Part shown: positions 1-7,267 of the stretch, piece after piece
Layout: each line of letters starts with the position of its first letter
Position numbering within the stretch: position 1 is the first letter of the stretch
Assembly: GCF_014196915.1 (NCBI RefSeq)
Contig: NZ_JACIEP010000002.1
Location: forward strand, 372,001 to 436,000
Direction of reading: 5' to 3'
DNA length: 64,000 nt
Source of the DNA: Dysgonomonas hofstadii
GTDB lineage: Bacteria; Bacteroidota; Bacteroidia; Bacteroidales; Dysgonomonadaceae
Notes under the pieces: generated by a model
The model's database searches: none
Told to the model about the DNA's origin: nothing
The model's input: only the letters and a program-made list of their open reading frames with translations
Made by a program: the position numbers and the translations under genes

Positions 1-116
1 AAGTCAATGCCCCAGCCGGAACAAATATAAACGTGACACTTCGCCAAACGATGGGCGACGACAATGTACCGAGCTTGCGCCGCATATATACTGAATTTTC
101 AAAAGCGGAGGGCTGA
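1..116 (+). CDS. C-terminal end of an unidentified prophage protein (partial)
   Basis: The reading frame is open from the first full codon (position 3) to the TGA at 114-116. It encodes about 37 residues that end in SLRRIYTEFSKAEG. Its stop lies just before the start of the ATPase gene at 119, so the two are probably co-transcribed. The fragment is too short to identify. Confidence 0.6.
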   Translation, partial: VNAPAGTNINVTLRQTMGDDNVPSLRRIYTEFSKAEG

Positions 117-118
117 TA

Positions 119-745
119 ATGATAGAGAGAGCATGGTCGCCTACGGATATAGAACGGGCCAAGTTTAAAGAATTGGAGTTCGAGGGTGAGTGGCTCAGAG
201 AAATAGGCAAACCCCAAATAACGGGAAGCTGGATAATTATGGGGCCACCCAAAAACGGAAAAACATCTTTTGCCATGATGGTGGCAAAGTATCTGACAAA
301 TTTCGGACGCGTTTGTTACAATTCAATCGAGGAAGGATTTTCCAAAACGATGCAACTTGCATTTAAGCGCGTGGATATGAGCGAAACAAAAGGAAAACTT
401 ATTCTTGCACAGGATAATTTCAATCAAATGTACACCCGCCTATCAAGACATAAATCGCCCGACATCGTGATAATTGACAGCTTGCAGTTTATGGAATTGG
501 AATTCAGCGAGTATAAAAAACTAAAGGTTGATTTCGCAAACAAGATATTCATATTCATAAGCCACGTAGACGGGCGCAAGCCCGAAGGGAAAACGGCGCA
601 AAGGATATGGCGCGATGCAAATGTTATCGCCCGGGTAGAAGGCCGCAGGGCTTTTATTGAGAGCCGTTTCGAGCCTGATGGTGTGGGATATATAGATATA
701 GAGGCGGAATTCGCAAATAATTATTGGCAGGGACAAAGTAAATGA
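119..745 (+). CDS. RecA/AAA-type phage ATPase
   Basis: This 208-residue protein is a P-loop NTPase. A Walker A motif, GPPKNGKTS, lies at residues 42-50. A Walker B strand, DIVIID, lies at about 115-120, followed by SLQFM. The layout is that of a compact RecA-like fold, as in Sak4-type recombination ATPases or DnaB/RecA-like phage proteins. In Mu the gene at this position is the transposition activator MuB, but MuB is larger and has an N-terminal HTH that I do not see here. The role is therefore open between transposition or target DNA handling and recombination or replication. The stop overlaps the start of the next gene, which suggests translational coupling. Confidence 0.75.
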   Translation: MIERAWSPTDIERAKFKELEFEGEWLREIGKPQITGSWIIMGPPKNGKTSFAMMVAKYLTNFGRVCYNSIEEGFSKTMQLAFKRVDMSETKGKLILAQDNFNQMYTRLSRHKSPDIVIIDSLQFMELEFSEYKKLKVDFANKIFIFISHVDGRKPEGKTAQRIWRDANVIARVEGRRAFIESRFEPDGVGYIDIEAEFANNYWQGQSK

Positions 746-1548
746 TATTACAAGATAAAATAGAGCATTCTATCATGGCCATTAGAAAAGCCGAAAAGCT
801 GGCGCTAAAATATAGCGACGAGGGCTTTCATCTGGCTTTTTCGGGTGGCAAAGATAGTCAGCTTATATATCTACTCGCCCAATTGGCTGGCGTGAAGTTC
901 CAAGCCTATTTCTATAAAACATCCGTTGATCCCAAAGAATTGTTGTCTTTTATCCGCACTAATTACCCGGATGTTATTTGGATTAAGCCCAAATTAACAA
1001 TGTTTCAGTTGATTCTGAAAAAGAAAAACTTTCCTACTCGGAAAAGTCGCTTTTGTTGCGAATATATCAAAGAAAAACAAGGACTTAACCGAGTTGTAAT
1101 AATAGGAATAAGAAAAGCCGAAAGTACAAATAGAGCCAAACGAATAGAGTTTACCTCAGATTGTAAGAATGGGTGCGATAAAAATTTATTATCACCGGCA
1201 TTGGAGTTTACAGACGCGGAAGTATGGCTTGTCCTAAAAATGTACGGTATCTCAACATGTGTATTGTACAAAACACAAAGGCGCATTGGTTGTATCGGTT
1301 GTCCTCTAAATAGGAATATGTTAAAAGAGTTACAGAAGTTCCCCAATATTATGCGTGCTTATATCAATACCGCTCAAAAAATAATAGACAAATATCCCGA
1401 TTGCAAATTTGCTCAAAACTTCAAAAGCGGGCAAGACGCATTTAACTGGTGGGTGTCAGATATGGGCGTAAAGGCATATATCGCAATGAGAGATAAACAA
1501 TTAAAACTAAAGTTCAAAGAAAATGAAACCAGCAATAGCGACATATAA
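742..1548 (+). CDS. PAPS reductase/DndC-like PP-loop enzyme
   Basis: This 268-residue protein belongs to the phosphoadenosine-phosphosulfate reductase-like ATP pyrophosphatase family. The PP-loop SGGKDS is at residues 34-39. Cysteine pairs occur in FCCEY and later in GCIGCP, consistent with an iron-sulfur or thiol centre. Such enzymes activate a substrate by adenylation and often take part in sulfur transfer; DndC of DNA phosphorothioation is a relative. Family members are common in phages, usually with unknown substrate. The gene overlaps the ATPase upstream by 4 nt and the next gene by 26 nt. Sulfate reduction, nucleic-acid sulfuration or another base modification are all possible. Confidence 0.8.
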   Translation: MILQDKIEHSIMAIRKAEKLALKYSDEGFHLAFSGGKDSQLIYLLAQLAGVKFQAYFYKTSVDPKELLSFIRTNYPDVIWIKPKLTMFQLILKKKNFPTRKSRFCCEYIKEKQGLNRVVIIGIRKAESTNRAKRIEFTSDCKNGCDKNLLSPALEFTDAEVWLVLKMYGISTCVLYKTQRRIGCIGCPLNRNMLKELQKFPNIMRAYINTAQKIIDKYPDCKFAQNFKSGQDAFNWWVSDMGVKAYIAMRDKQLKLKFKENETSNSDI

Positions 1549-2002
1549 CCCTCATAAATGGTTTTTCGGCTATGTAAATTCATTGGAAGGGTACAATAAG
1601 GAATTTGCAAAAGTTATCCGTGAGGGCATCGTATTCGAGTACTCAGAAGGAAAAACGGAAAGCCTAAAGGTAATGTACGACAATCATCGGTTTATGTACG
1701 ACCGCATGAGGCGGAAACTAACCGGGGGATTTAAAGACGAGTTGGATATGGCGCGCAAGCGTGTGATCGCGGTCTTGTTTTCGTGGTTGAGCTATAAGGG
1801 GTATAAAGCCGATATCGCCTATGTGAAAAAAGTAGCTTGCAATGCGGCGGGTTCCCAGCGCTTCAATGCGATACCACTTCTTAAACTTCGCCAGCTATAC
1901 AGGATTTTCGGAGATATGAAAAGTAAAGAGGCCGAGGCATGGGTAACGGCCGTACTAAATAAAGTAATGGAGGACATGACAAATGAAACAACAAAGTCTT
2001 GA
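1523..2002 (+). CDS. Conserved phage protein, possibly GemA/gp16-like
   Basis: This 159-residue protein starts inside the end of the PP-loop gene (26-nt overlap). It is basic and predicted largely helical. Its C-terminal part, with IPLLKLRQLYRIFGDM, loosely resembles the helical segment of Mu GemA/gp16-like proteins that sit near gam in Mu-like phages. The match is weak. No catalytic motif is visible. The assignment rests mainly on position, two genes before gam. Confidence 0.6.
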   Translation: MKPAIATYNPHKWFFGYVNSLEGYNKEFAKVIREGIVFEYSEGKTESLKVMYDNHRFMYDRMRRKLTGGFKDELDMARKRVIAVLFSWLSYKGYKADIAYVKKVACNAAGSQRFNAIPLLKLRQLYRIFGDMKSKEAEAWVTAVLNKVMEDMTNETTKS

Positions 2003-2171
2003 ACAATTGGAGCATGATATTGAGATAACGCTTGCGTTTCTCTTTGGCGACCTGACAATGAAACAATGGTCGTACTATGTGGGTAGGTACCACGCCCTTT
2101 GCATAAAACGGGCACAAATGAAAGGCGAAAGGCCATCAGTAACGGAAGGAAAAACAGATTATATCATTTAA
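1983..2171 (+). CDS. Small phage protein of unknown function
   Basis: A 62-residue ORF overlaps the preceding gene by 20 nt and ends 12 nt before gam. It has an N-terminal acidic helical part (LEQLEHDIEITLAFLFGDL) and a basic C-terminus. Tight packing between two supported genes argues that it is translated. I recognise no family. Confidence 0.5.
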   Translation: MKQQSLEQLEHDIEITLAFLFGDLTMKQWSYYVGRYHALCIKRAQMKGERPSVTEGKTDYII

Positions 2172-2183
2172 AATAGTAGAATT

Positions 2184-2702
2184 ATGGCAACAAAAAGAAC
2201 TAAAAAACAAGTGATTACAGGTGTAACACAGAAAGCGGCCGAGGGGGCTTTCTCTGACTTTGCGAAGGCAGACGCCCGCATTTCCAAAATTAATGCGGAA
2301 ATGGATGTACAAATAACTAAAATCCGGGATAAGTATGCCGAGGAATTATCCTATTTAGAGGAAGATAAGGCAAGGGCATTCGATATCCTACAAGTGTATG
2401 CAACTGAAAATAGGGACGATCTATTCAGAAAGAAAAAAAGCATCGAAACCGTACACGGCACTTTTGGCTTTAGGACAGGAACGCCAAGCCTTAAAACATT
2501 AAAGGGCTTTACCTGGCCGGCTGTCGCTAATCTTCTCGAAAAACTTGCACCTGACTATATCCGTAAGAAGATAGAAGCGGATAAAGAAAAATTGATTGCT
2601 GACCGTGATAAAATCGGGGATGCAATGGTGGAATATGGTATAAAGGTAGTGCAAGATGAAACATTCTATGTCGAACGGAAAACAGAGGAAGCCGAGGCCT
2701 AA
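2184..2702 (+). CDS. gam: Host-nuclease inhibitor Gam (Mu Gam-like)
   Basis: This 172-residue protein matches the Mu Gam family in length and layout. A long coiled-coil N-terminal half (residues ~25-85, rich in Lys/Glu) is followed by the conserved strand/turn region around VHGTFGFRTGTPSLK and a C-terminal helical part. Mu Gam binds double-strand DNA ends as a Ku-like dimer and protects them from RecBCD-type exonucleases. The gene lies in the early + strand operon, as in Mu. Confidence 0.88.
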   Translation: MATKRTKKQVITGVTQKAAEGAFSDFAKADARISKINAEMDVQITKIRDKYAEELSYLEEDKARAFDILQVYATENRDDLFRKKKSIETVHGTFGFRTGTPSLKTLKGFTWPAVANLLEKLAPDYIRKKIEADKEKLIADRDKIGDAMVEYGIKVVQDETFYVERKTEEAEA

Positions 2703-2844
2703 ATATTCGTTTTGTCGGCACCGCTCCCGATGGGCGGTGTACGATGACGATACGGGTTCAAAAGTCTGTGATTATTTCGAGAGAGAGGAAGCCCGAAAAA
2801 AAGTATATGAGTTGAACGGATGGAATTATAAATCAAATAAATAA
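2656..2844 (+). CDS. Small basic phage protein, unknown function
   Basis: A 62-residue ORF begins inside the 3' end of gam in another frame (47-nt overlap) and ends 20 nt before the next gene. The core, with KYSFCRHRSRWAVYDDD and a later YFEREEARKKVYELNGW, has the look of a small folded domain with a C-terminal amphipathic helix. The long overlap is the main reason for doubt; the coherent sequence and the gap it fills support it. Confidence 0.6.
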   Translation: MKHSMSNGKQRKPRPKYSFCRHRSRWAVYDDDTGSKVCDYFEREEARKKVYELNGWNYKSNK

Positions 2845-2864
2845 CATTTTAAATATTGACTATT

Positions 2865-3326
2865 ATGCACAATTGGTTTGAATGCAAAGTATCATACGAA
2901 AAGATACTTGAAAATGGAATGCAAAAAAAGGTTACTGAGCCTTATTTAGTGGATGCCCTTTCTTTTACGGAAGCCGAGGCACGAATCATAGAGGAAATAA
3001 AGCCATATATAAGTGGCGAGTTTACAATTTCCGATATCAAGCGGGCAAAGTACAACGAACTATTTTTTAATGACAACGGCGACCGTTTTTATAAGGCAAA
3101 GGTTATGTTCATCTCATTAGATGAAAAGAGCGGTACCGAGAAAAAAACGGCGGCCCAGATGTTGGCACAGGCGTCATCCTTGAAAGAAGCGCTCGAAGTA
3201 GTAGAAAAAGGAATGGCGGGTACATTGGCAGACTATAATAGTGTGTCTCTTACCGAAACCCCTATTATGGATGTATTCCCATATTCGGAAGATAGTAAAA
3301 AGAAAATAGTATTGGAGGGCGAGTGA
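2865..3326 (+). CDS. DUF4494 domain protein
   Basis: A 153-residue protein starting with MHNWFECKVSYEK. This opening and the later pattern YLVDALSFTEAEARIIEE are typical of the DUF4494 family, found widely in Bacteroidota and their phages and mobile elements. Its function is unknown. An in-frame TTG 9 nt upstream (2856) is less likely as the start than the ATG at 2865, which gives the usual family N-terminus. The stop overlaps the next start as TGATG. Confidence 0.8.
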   Translation: MHNWFECKVSYEKILENGMQKKVTEPYLVDALSFTEAEARIIEEIKPYISGEFTISDIKRAKYNELFFNDNGDRFYKAKVMFISLDEKSGTEKKTAAQMLAQASSLKEALEVVEKGMAGTLADYNSVSLTETPIMDVFPYSEDSKKKIVLEGE

Positions 3327-3742
3327 TGTTATCGGAAAGTGCTAAAATATTGCAAGCTATGTCAAAATCAGATGCTCGCAAAGAAAGTATCCAACAATTA
3401 ACAGATTTATATAATAAAACTAATGAGTCTGATTTGGATATAACAAAGTTAGAACTTGTTTTACACAATGCCTTTGAACATGGGGTTTATTGGGGTAGTC
3501 TTAAACATCAGGCGGAACTTGACGAAGAAAAAAAGAAAGCGCTTAATAGTGGCATTTGGCTTGTGATAACGGAATTCGCCTTTTATGGTGAGTCTAAACA
3601 GTTAATACCGCTTGTTATAAAGGCAATGGGATTTACCTATGATGAATGTATCGAATTGATGCTTGATTGTGACTGTAATAATGATGTTTTAGAGCCTATT
3701 ATCAATGAAATATTTGAAGTTGAAGAGGAGGACGACGAATGA
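3326..3742 (+). CDS. Acidic phage protein of unknown function
   Basis: A 138-residue, mostly helical, very acidic protein that ends in a run of Glu and Asp. The ATG at 3326 overlaps the stop of the DUF4494 gene, and the stop overlaps the next start by 4 nt, so the three genes look translationally coupled. A GTG one codon upstream is an alternative start. I recognise no family. A protein with such an acidic tail could mimic DNA or bind a basic partner, but this is only a guess. Confidence 0.6.
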   Translation: MLSESAKILQAMSKSDARKESIQQLTDLYNKTNESDLDITKLELVLHNAFEHGVYWGSLKHQAELDEEKKKALNSGIWLVITEFAFYGESKQLIPLVIKAMGFTYDECIELMLDCDCNNDVLEPIINEIFEVEEEDDE

Positions 3743-4119
3743 TTATAGCAGTAGATTTTGACGGAACATTGCATACGGGGGAATGGCCGGGTATCGGCGC
3801 CCCCGCGCCCTGTGCGACTGATGTAATGCAGTCCTTAAAGGATAAAGGGCATTACTTGATAATTTGGACTTGCCGGAATGGGGATAAGCTAACCGAGGCT
3901 ATCAATTGGCTACTTGAGAATAATATCCCTTTTGATAGGATTAACGACCATGAGCCGAAACATCTTGCAGAATTTAACGGAAGTAACGCCCGTAAAGTGT
4001 ATGCACATCTGTATATTGATGATAAGCAAGTTGGCGGTCTTCCTTCCTGGCCCGATATATTAGATTATGCCGAAAAATTGGAAGCGGAATATTTGAAAAG
4101 AAAGGAGGTGCAACAATGA
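3739..4119 (+). CDS. HAD-like phosphatase (BT_0820 type)
   Basis: A 126-residue HAD-superfamily protein. The catalytic motif I is DFDGT at residues 6-10. Motif II is within LIIWTCRNG, and a later HLYIDDKQVG carries the acidic motif IV. The small size without a cap domain and the Bacteroidota distribution fit the BT_0820-like subfamily. Such proteins are expected to hydrolyse phosphate from small molecules or nucleic-acid ends. The substrate is unknown. It is coupled by 4-nt overlaps on both sides. Confidence 0.82.
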   Translation: MIIAVDFDGTLHTGEWPGIGAPAPCATDVMQSLKDKGHYLIIWTCRNGDKLTEAINWLLENNIPFDRINDHEPKHLAEFNGSNARKVYAHLYIDDKQVGGLPSWPDILDYAEKLEAEYLKRKEVQQ

Positions 4120-4541
4120 TCTTAGGATTTAAACCGCAATTTGTAGCGCCTATTCTGTCAGGAAATAAAATCCATTCTATAAGAGAGGACAAAACCGACA
4201 GATGGAAAGAAGGCAATACTATCCACTTTGCGACAGGCGTTCGAACAAAGAACTATGATAATTTCAAGATGGACGAATGTAAAGGCACTCAGAGTATAAA
4301 AATAGAATATTTTGAGGGCGTCTTTTTTGCAAATAAAGTAACTGTATTTATTGACGGTCGTGCGCTGGAATATGAAGAAATATTGACGCTGGCACATAAT
4401 GATGGCTTTTGCTCTGTCGCCGACTTCCTTAAATGGTTTAATAAAGATTTTGAAGGTAAAATTATTCATTGGACGGATTTTAAATATGAAAAAACTAATC
4501 ATTCAATTTTTGAAATGGCTTCTAAAGAAACTCGGGTATAA
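4116..4541 (+). CDS. ASCH-like domain protein
   Basis: A 141-residue protein with features of the ASCH (PUA-like beta-barrel) fold. An N-terminal KPQFVAPILSGNKIHSIRED matches the conserved helix-strand with basic residues that starts ASCH domains. A C-terminal segment around DGF, DFLKWFN and IHWTDFKY matches the end. ASCH domains bind RNA or nucleosides; some hydrolyse modified nucleosides. Phage copies are common and uncharacterised. Confidence 0.7.
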   Translation: MILGFKPQFVAPILSGNKIHSIREDKTDRWKEGNTIHFATGVRTKNYDNFKMDECKGTQSIKIEYFEGVFFANKVTVFIDGRALEYEEILTLAHNDGFCSVADFLKWFNKDFEGKIIHWTDFKYEKTNHSIFEMASKETRV

Positions 4542-4815
4542 AGAGCATCCTTTGAAGCCGTCGCCTTTTTACATTGATAGCAGAGAGGTATTAGCTCCTA
4601 TCCAATTGTCGTGTAAGGTAGGGCGGGAAACCCCAAGCAAATATATTGCGATGAAGTTGTCCGAGGGGTTGATTGATTATATATCCGAAAATATGATGCT
4701 TAGAAGTGAGTACTTCGCTCAATATCCGCCGTGGGATAGGCGGGCGGGCATTATGGCCGGTATTATAGTTTATATTCGGAAGCCGATCGAACCACGTATA
4801 GATATAGAGTATTGA
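4486..4815 (+). CDS. Small phage protein, unknown function
   Basis: The ATG at 4486 gives a 109-residue protein beginning MKKLIIQFLKWLLKKLGYK, an amphipathic or weakly hydrophobic helix, followed by a mixed alpha/beta region. The frame is open further upstream (4399), but that start lies deep inside the ASCH gene. The overlap with the ASCH gene is 56 nt even with the start chosen here. No family recognised. Confidence 0.5.
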   Translation: MKKLIIQFLKWLLKKLGYKEHPLKPSPFYIDSREVLAPIQLSCKVGRETPSKYIAMKLSEGLIDYISENMMLRSEYFAQYPPWDRRAGIMAGIIVYIRKPIEPRIDIEY

Positions 4816-4835
4816 TTTATAAACGTAAATAAATA

Positions 4836-5078
4836 ATGGAAATGACAATAATAATATTAAGTGTAATCAGCGCCGCATTGGCATTGCTTTGCCTATACCT
4901 TATATTATATGTGTATTTGACTAACAAAATGTTGGAGTCGAAAGACCTTATAATAATGGAACTGCAACAAAGAGTAGGCTTGGAAAAGAAAATTTCCGGT
5001 GATACAATTATATATGAGGTTACTAAAAGACTAAAAGAGGCTATCGCTGCGATTTCAGAGGAAACGCCGGGAAAATAA
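4836..5078 (+). CDS. Small single-span membrane protein
   Basis: An 80-residue protein with one hydrophobic segment (residues ~4-28, LSVISAALALLCLYLILYVY) and a charged C-terminal helical tail with coiled-coil character. It follows the preceding gene by 20 nt. Small proteins of this layout in the early region of phages may act on the host membrane, for example in superinfection exclusion, but nothing in the sequence proves this. Confidence 0.55.
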   Translation: MEMTIIILSVISAALALLCLYLILYVYLTNKMLESKDLIIMELQQRVGLEKKISGDTIIYEVTKRLKEAIAAISEETPGK

Positions 5079-5151
5079 AAAGCCTCTCACATATCCCGAA
5101 AGATTTTGCAAAAGGCTGGTGGCTACAGCAAAAATACAAAATATTTCGGAT

Positions 5152-5400
5152 ATGGCATACAATAAGCGTAATTTATATCTTAAAGTGATTGAAATACAAG
5201 ACAAAGTGCTTGCCGGACAAAAACGAGGGGATACACAAAAGGAGATATTTTATAAAGAGATTGAACCCGTGTACCATATTTCAATAGCTACATTTTATAA
5301 TTACCTTGCTATGCCGGCAAAGGCGGAACTCGCCAAAATGCAAAAGAAAGCTGCCGACAAAGAAGCGGCAAAACGTGCCCAGCTATCACTGGCGTTTTAG
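5152..5400 (+). CDS. Small basic phage protein, possible HTH
   Basis: An 82-residue protein from the ATG at 5152 (MAYNKRNLYLKVIEIQD). A GTG 33 nt upstream is an alternative. The middle region, EIEPVYHISIATFYNYLAM, reads like a helix-turn-helix recognition segment, and the C-terminus is rich in Lys and Ala. It could be a DNA-binding regulator that closes the early operon. An intrinsic terminator follows its stop codon directly. Confidence 0.6.
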   Translation: MAYNKRNLYLKVIEIQDKVLAGQKRGDTQKEIFYKEIEPVYHISIATFYNYLAMPAKAELAKMQKKAADKEAAKRAQLSLAF

Positions 5401-5406
5401 AGGAAT

Positions 5407-5438
5407 GAGGCGGGCGATATTGTTCGCCTCTTTTGTTT
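5407..5438 (+). terminator. Intrinsic terminator after the early genes
   Basis: A 9-bp stem (5407-5415 with 5422-5430, two G-U pairs), a 6-nt loop and then TTTTGTTT. It starts 6 nt after the stop of the preceding gene and separates the early operon from the gene at 5458. Confidence 0.8.
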
Positions 5439-5457
5439 AACTGATAATTTTAGATTT

Positions 5458-5973
5458 ATGATCGATAAAAATAATACTTCATGGGGCAATGTAAAGATTA
5501 TGCTCGGAGGTAAGGAAATAACAGGGATTGCGGGCATAGAATATAACAATATGCCAATAGGTATAATAGGCCCGCCCAGTGATGCGATAGATACAGCGTC
5601 TATGGCTATGTATCATGCGAGCCATGCGGGGTTATTACCCGGGATTGTAACTGTTGATGATTATATGAGCGACGATGACCATTTCTATGGGGCGAAAAAT
5701 ATGGCGAAAAATATGGCGAAAATTACCAAAATGGCTAACGAAATAACAGGGACTATAACTCTAAGTAAAAAAGCCATGCGAAAGTTGCTTAAATCTATGC
5801 CGATGGCAAAGAAAGTCCGATTGCCCCGTAAGCGAAAAAAGATGTTGAAAAAAGCCTTGCGGGCAAAGGATATCGATTTGATAAGTAAGCTAATGCCAAA
5901 GGGGGCCATATTTTTATCTTGTGACATGGCAACAGGAAAAGATTATTTAAGTACATATCATGTTAAAATATAA
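5458..5973 (+). CDS. Unknown protein with tail-tube-like N-terminus and basic C-terminus
   Basis: A 171-residue protein. Its N-terminal stretch, WGNVKIMLGGKEITGIAGI followed by YN, follows the same pattern as the tail tube protein at 16366 (W, then M.GR.I.GI..LKYDD). This opening is shared by a family of small Bacteroidota phage-like proteins. The C-terminal half is rich in Met and Lys, with a strongly basic part (residues ~120-140) that could bind nucleic acid. A short tandem repeat of a 12-nt unit at about 5690-5725 encodes repeated KNMA. It stands alone after the early terminator and faces the - strand head genes tail to tail. Function unknown. Confidence 0.6.
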   Translation: MIDKNNTSWGNVKIMLGGKEITGIAGIEYNNMPIGIIGPPSDAIDTASMAMYHASHAGLLPGIVTVDDYMSDDDHFYGAKNMAKNMAKITKMANEITGTITLSKKAMRKLLKSMPMAKKVRLPRKRKKMLKKALRAKDIDLISKLMPKGAIFLSCDMATGKDYLSTYHVKI

Positions 5974-5976
5974 TCT

Positions 5977-6519
5977 TTATCCTACATCATACAAGGGCGG
6001 TTCATTCTCTTTATCGGGGGTACCGCCTTTTTCAATTTGTAGATCACGGTTCGGGTCTTGCATTTCATCGTATAATACTTGCGCCGAATAGTCCACAACT
6101 TTACATTGGAATGATATCCGATACAGGTTCCCGGTATCGCCGCTTTCTTCCCGCCTCATATCCACACGCCGCATTTCGCTGTAATTGGTACCGCTACGTC
6201 CATGAAACAAGGCGTGTAAGCGCGTCAGCGTATTCAGGTAGTCAAGCGCTCGGTCTTTATTATAACTGCCGTGGTAGGTATCCGAAAACGTTTCATAAAA
6301 CAGATAAAAATCTATTTGTACATCGCATTCCTGTGCCAATAGCCCCCGGTCGTCGATGGCAATAGTAGAAAAACCGATAAAGAGTGCCGGTGTACTGAAG
6401 GGCAATTCCTCGGTTAAATAACTTATCTGGTCGTGCCAAAGGTCAACCCATTCTATTTCGGGCAATTTATCTTTTGCCTTTTCGGCTATTTCGGTGTATA
6501 AATCTGTCCAATAATTCAT
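5977..6519 (-). CDS. Tail terminator/completion protein candidate (Mu gp37-like position)
   Basis: A 180-residue protein, last in the - strand head block. It has an alpha/beta character (LPFSTPALFIGFSTIAIDD, then DVQIDFYLFYET) like phage tail-terminator proteins of the lambda gpU/Mu gp37 type. The assignment depends on position beside the gpG-like gene as well as on this fold impression. The C-terminus (KENEPPLYDVG) is probably disordered. A palindromic intergenic element separates it from the gene upstream. Confidence 0.55.
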   Translation of the reverse strand: MNYWTDLYTEIAEKAKDKLPEIEWVDLWHDQISYLTEELPFSTPALFIGFSTIAIDDRGLLAQECDVQIDFYLFYETFSDTYHGSYNKDRALDYLNTLTRLHALFHGRSGTNYSEMRRVDMRREESGDTGNLYRISFQCKVVDYSAQVLYDEMQDPNRDLQIEKGGTPDKENEPPLYDVG

Positions 6520-6523
6520 AATA

Positions 6524-6617
6524 ATATGCCAATGTGCTAATATGAAAATTAGCCATTTAAATACTATTTAAATTGCATTTAAACATTCGCTAATTTGCAT
6601 ATTTGCTAATTTATTAA
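6524..6617 (-). repeat. Intergenic palindromic element, copy C
   Basis: The whole gap between two - strand genes is filled by words such as GCTAAT, ATTAGC, TGCCAAT and GCACATT in alternating orientation. The same words fill the gaps at 14567-14673 and 16263-16365. In the sense of the genes, the part just before the start codon at 6519 reads AGCACATTGGCATATTATT, nearly the same as in copy A. Confidence 0.65.
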
Positions 6618-7172
6618 TTATTCTATCTGGTCGACGATGCTTTGAAACCATTCGTCGAGGGTTTTGAATAGAGTTTTACTTTCGCCAATATATTGACGCT
6701 TCGGTATCTTTATTTTTTTACCGACTTTCATCAGAGCCATACCCCGGCAAAATTCCGCCTTTGCATTGACGCGAGCCTGAGCGGCGGCCGTTTTCCTGTT
6801 TGCCCCGGCAAATTCGTAATACTTCGCCCACCAGAAGGCTTTCATTTTCTTAGTAACCGTTATGATACCCCCGTCGTTGTGAATTTCACTATATACAAGC
6901 TGGGTTCCCGTGCGTACCCTGTTTTCGTTTTCTTCGAGTGTGCGAATACTTTGCATCAGGTTCATTGTATTGCGGTACCCTATCAACGTTTTTTTCCCGC
7001 GCAACGGGCTTGTACCCTCCGCCCATTTACTAAAGGACTCATCCGTAAAGCCGCCTTTGACAAAGCAATCTTTAAAGAACTTGGCCGCCTCAATGGCGAC
7101 GACACGGGGCCGCCCCTTTTTAATTTTGAGGGCTATCTCTGCGAAATTCGGCGGTTTATTTTGTTGTCTCAT
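6618..7172 (-). CDS. Phage virion morphogenesis protein (Mu gpG-like)
   Basis: A 184-residue protein. The core YSEIHNDGGIITVTKKMKAF and the later KIPKRQYIGES are hallmarks of the phage virion morphogenesis/tail completion family (Mu gpG, P2 gpS). These proteins act at the head-tail joining step. The length fits. It lies downstream of the portal/F fusion, which corresponds to the Mu order gp29-gp30-gp31. Confidence 0.82.
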   Translation of the reverse strand: MRQQNKPPNFAEIALKIKKGRPRVVAIEAAKFFKDCFVKGGFTDESFSKWAEGTSPLRGKKTLIGYRNTMNLMQSIRTLEENENRVRTGTQLVYSEIHNDGGIITVTKKMKAFWWAKYYEFAGANRKTAAAQARVNAKAEFCRGMALMKVGKKIKIPKRQYIGESKTLFKTLDEWFQSIVDQIE

Positions 7173-7190
7173 AACTAAATACTATCTTTG
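7159..7190 (+). promoter_or_regulatory. Bacteroidota-type promoter for a small RNA candidate
   Basis: TTTTG at 7159-7163, a 19-bp spacer and TATCTTTG at 7183-7190 match the Bacteroides primary-sigma consensus (-33 TTTG, -7 TAnnTTTG, spacing 19-21). It points right, against the surrounding - strand genes. The start of transcription is expected at about 7197. Confidence 0.6.
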
Positions 7191-7196
7191 TAATGA

Positions 7197-7267
7197 TTCT
7201 AAGCCCGTAAGGACTGCGAATCTCCAAATAAGGCAGTAATCGCAAGGTTGTTGCCTTATTTCTTTTT
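7197..7267 (+). ncRNA. Candidate small structured RNA in the prophage head region
   Basis: Between two - strand structural genes there is a + strand promoter (7159-7190), then a first hairpin (GATTC at 7195-7199 pairing with GAATC at 7218-7222, with an inner stem and a GTAA loop). A terminator hairpin follows (7226-7235 with 7252-7261, 10 perfect pairs) and ends in TCTTTTT. Together these define an RNA of about 70 nt. No ORF of useful size lies in it. Its 3' end overlaps the last ~12 nt of the convergent portal/toxin fusion gene. I do not recognise a known RNA family. Confidence 0.5.
7226..7267 (+). terminator. Intrinsic terminator of the small RNA candidate
   Basis: A perfect 10-bp stem, AAATAAGGCA with TGCCTTATTT, a 16-nt loop and a T-rich tail on the + strand only. 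It includes the stop codon region of the - strand gene. On the - strand there is no T-run after the stem, so it works best for rightward transcription. Confidence 0.65.
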
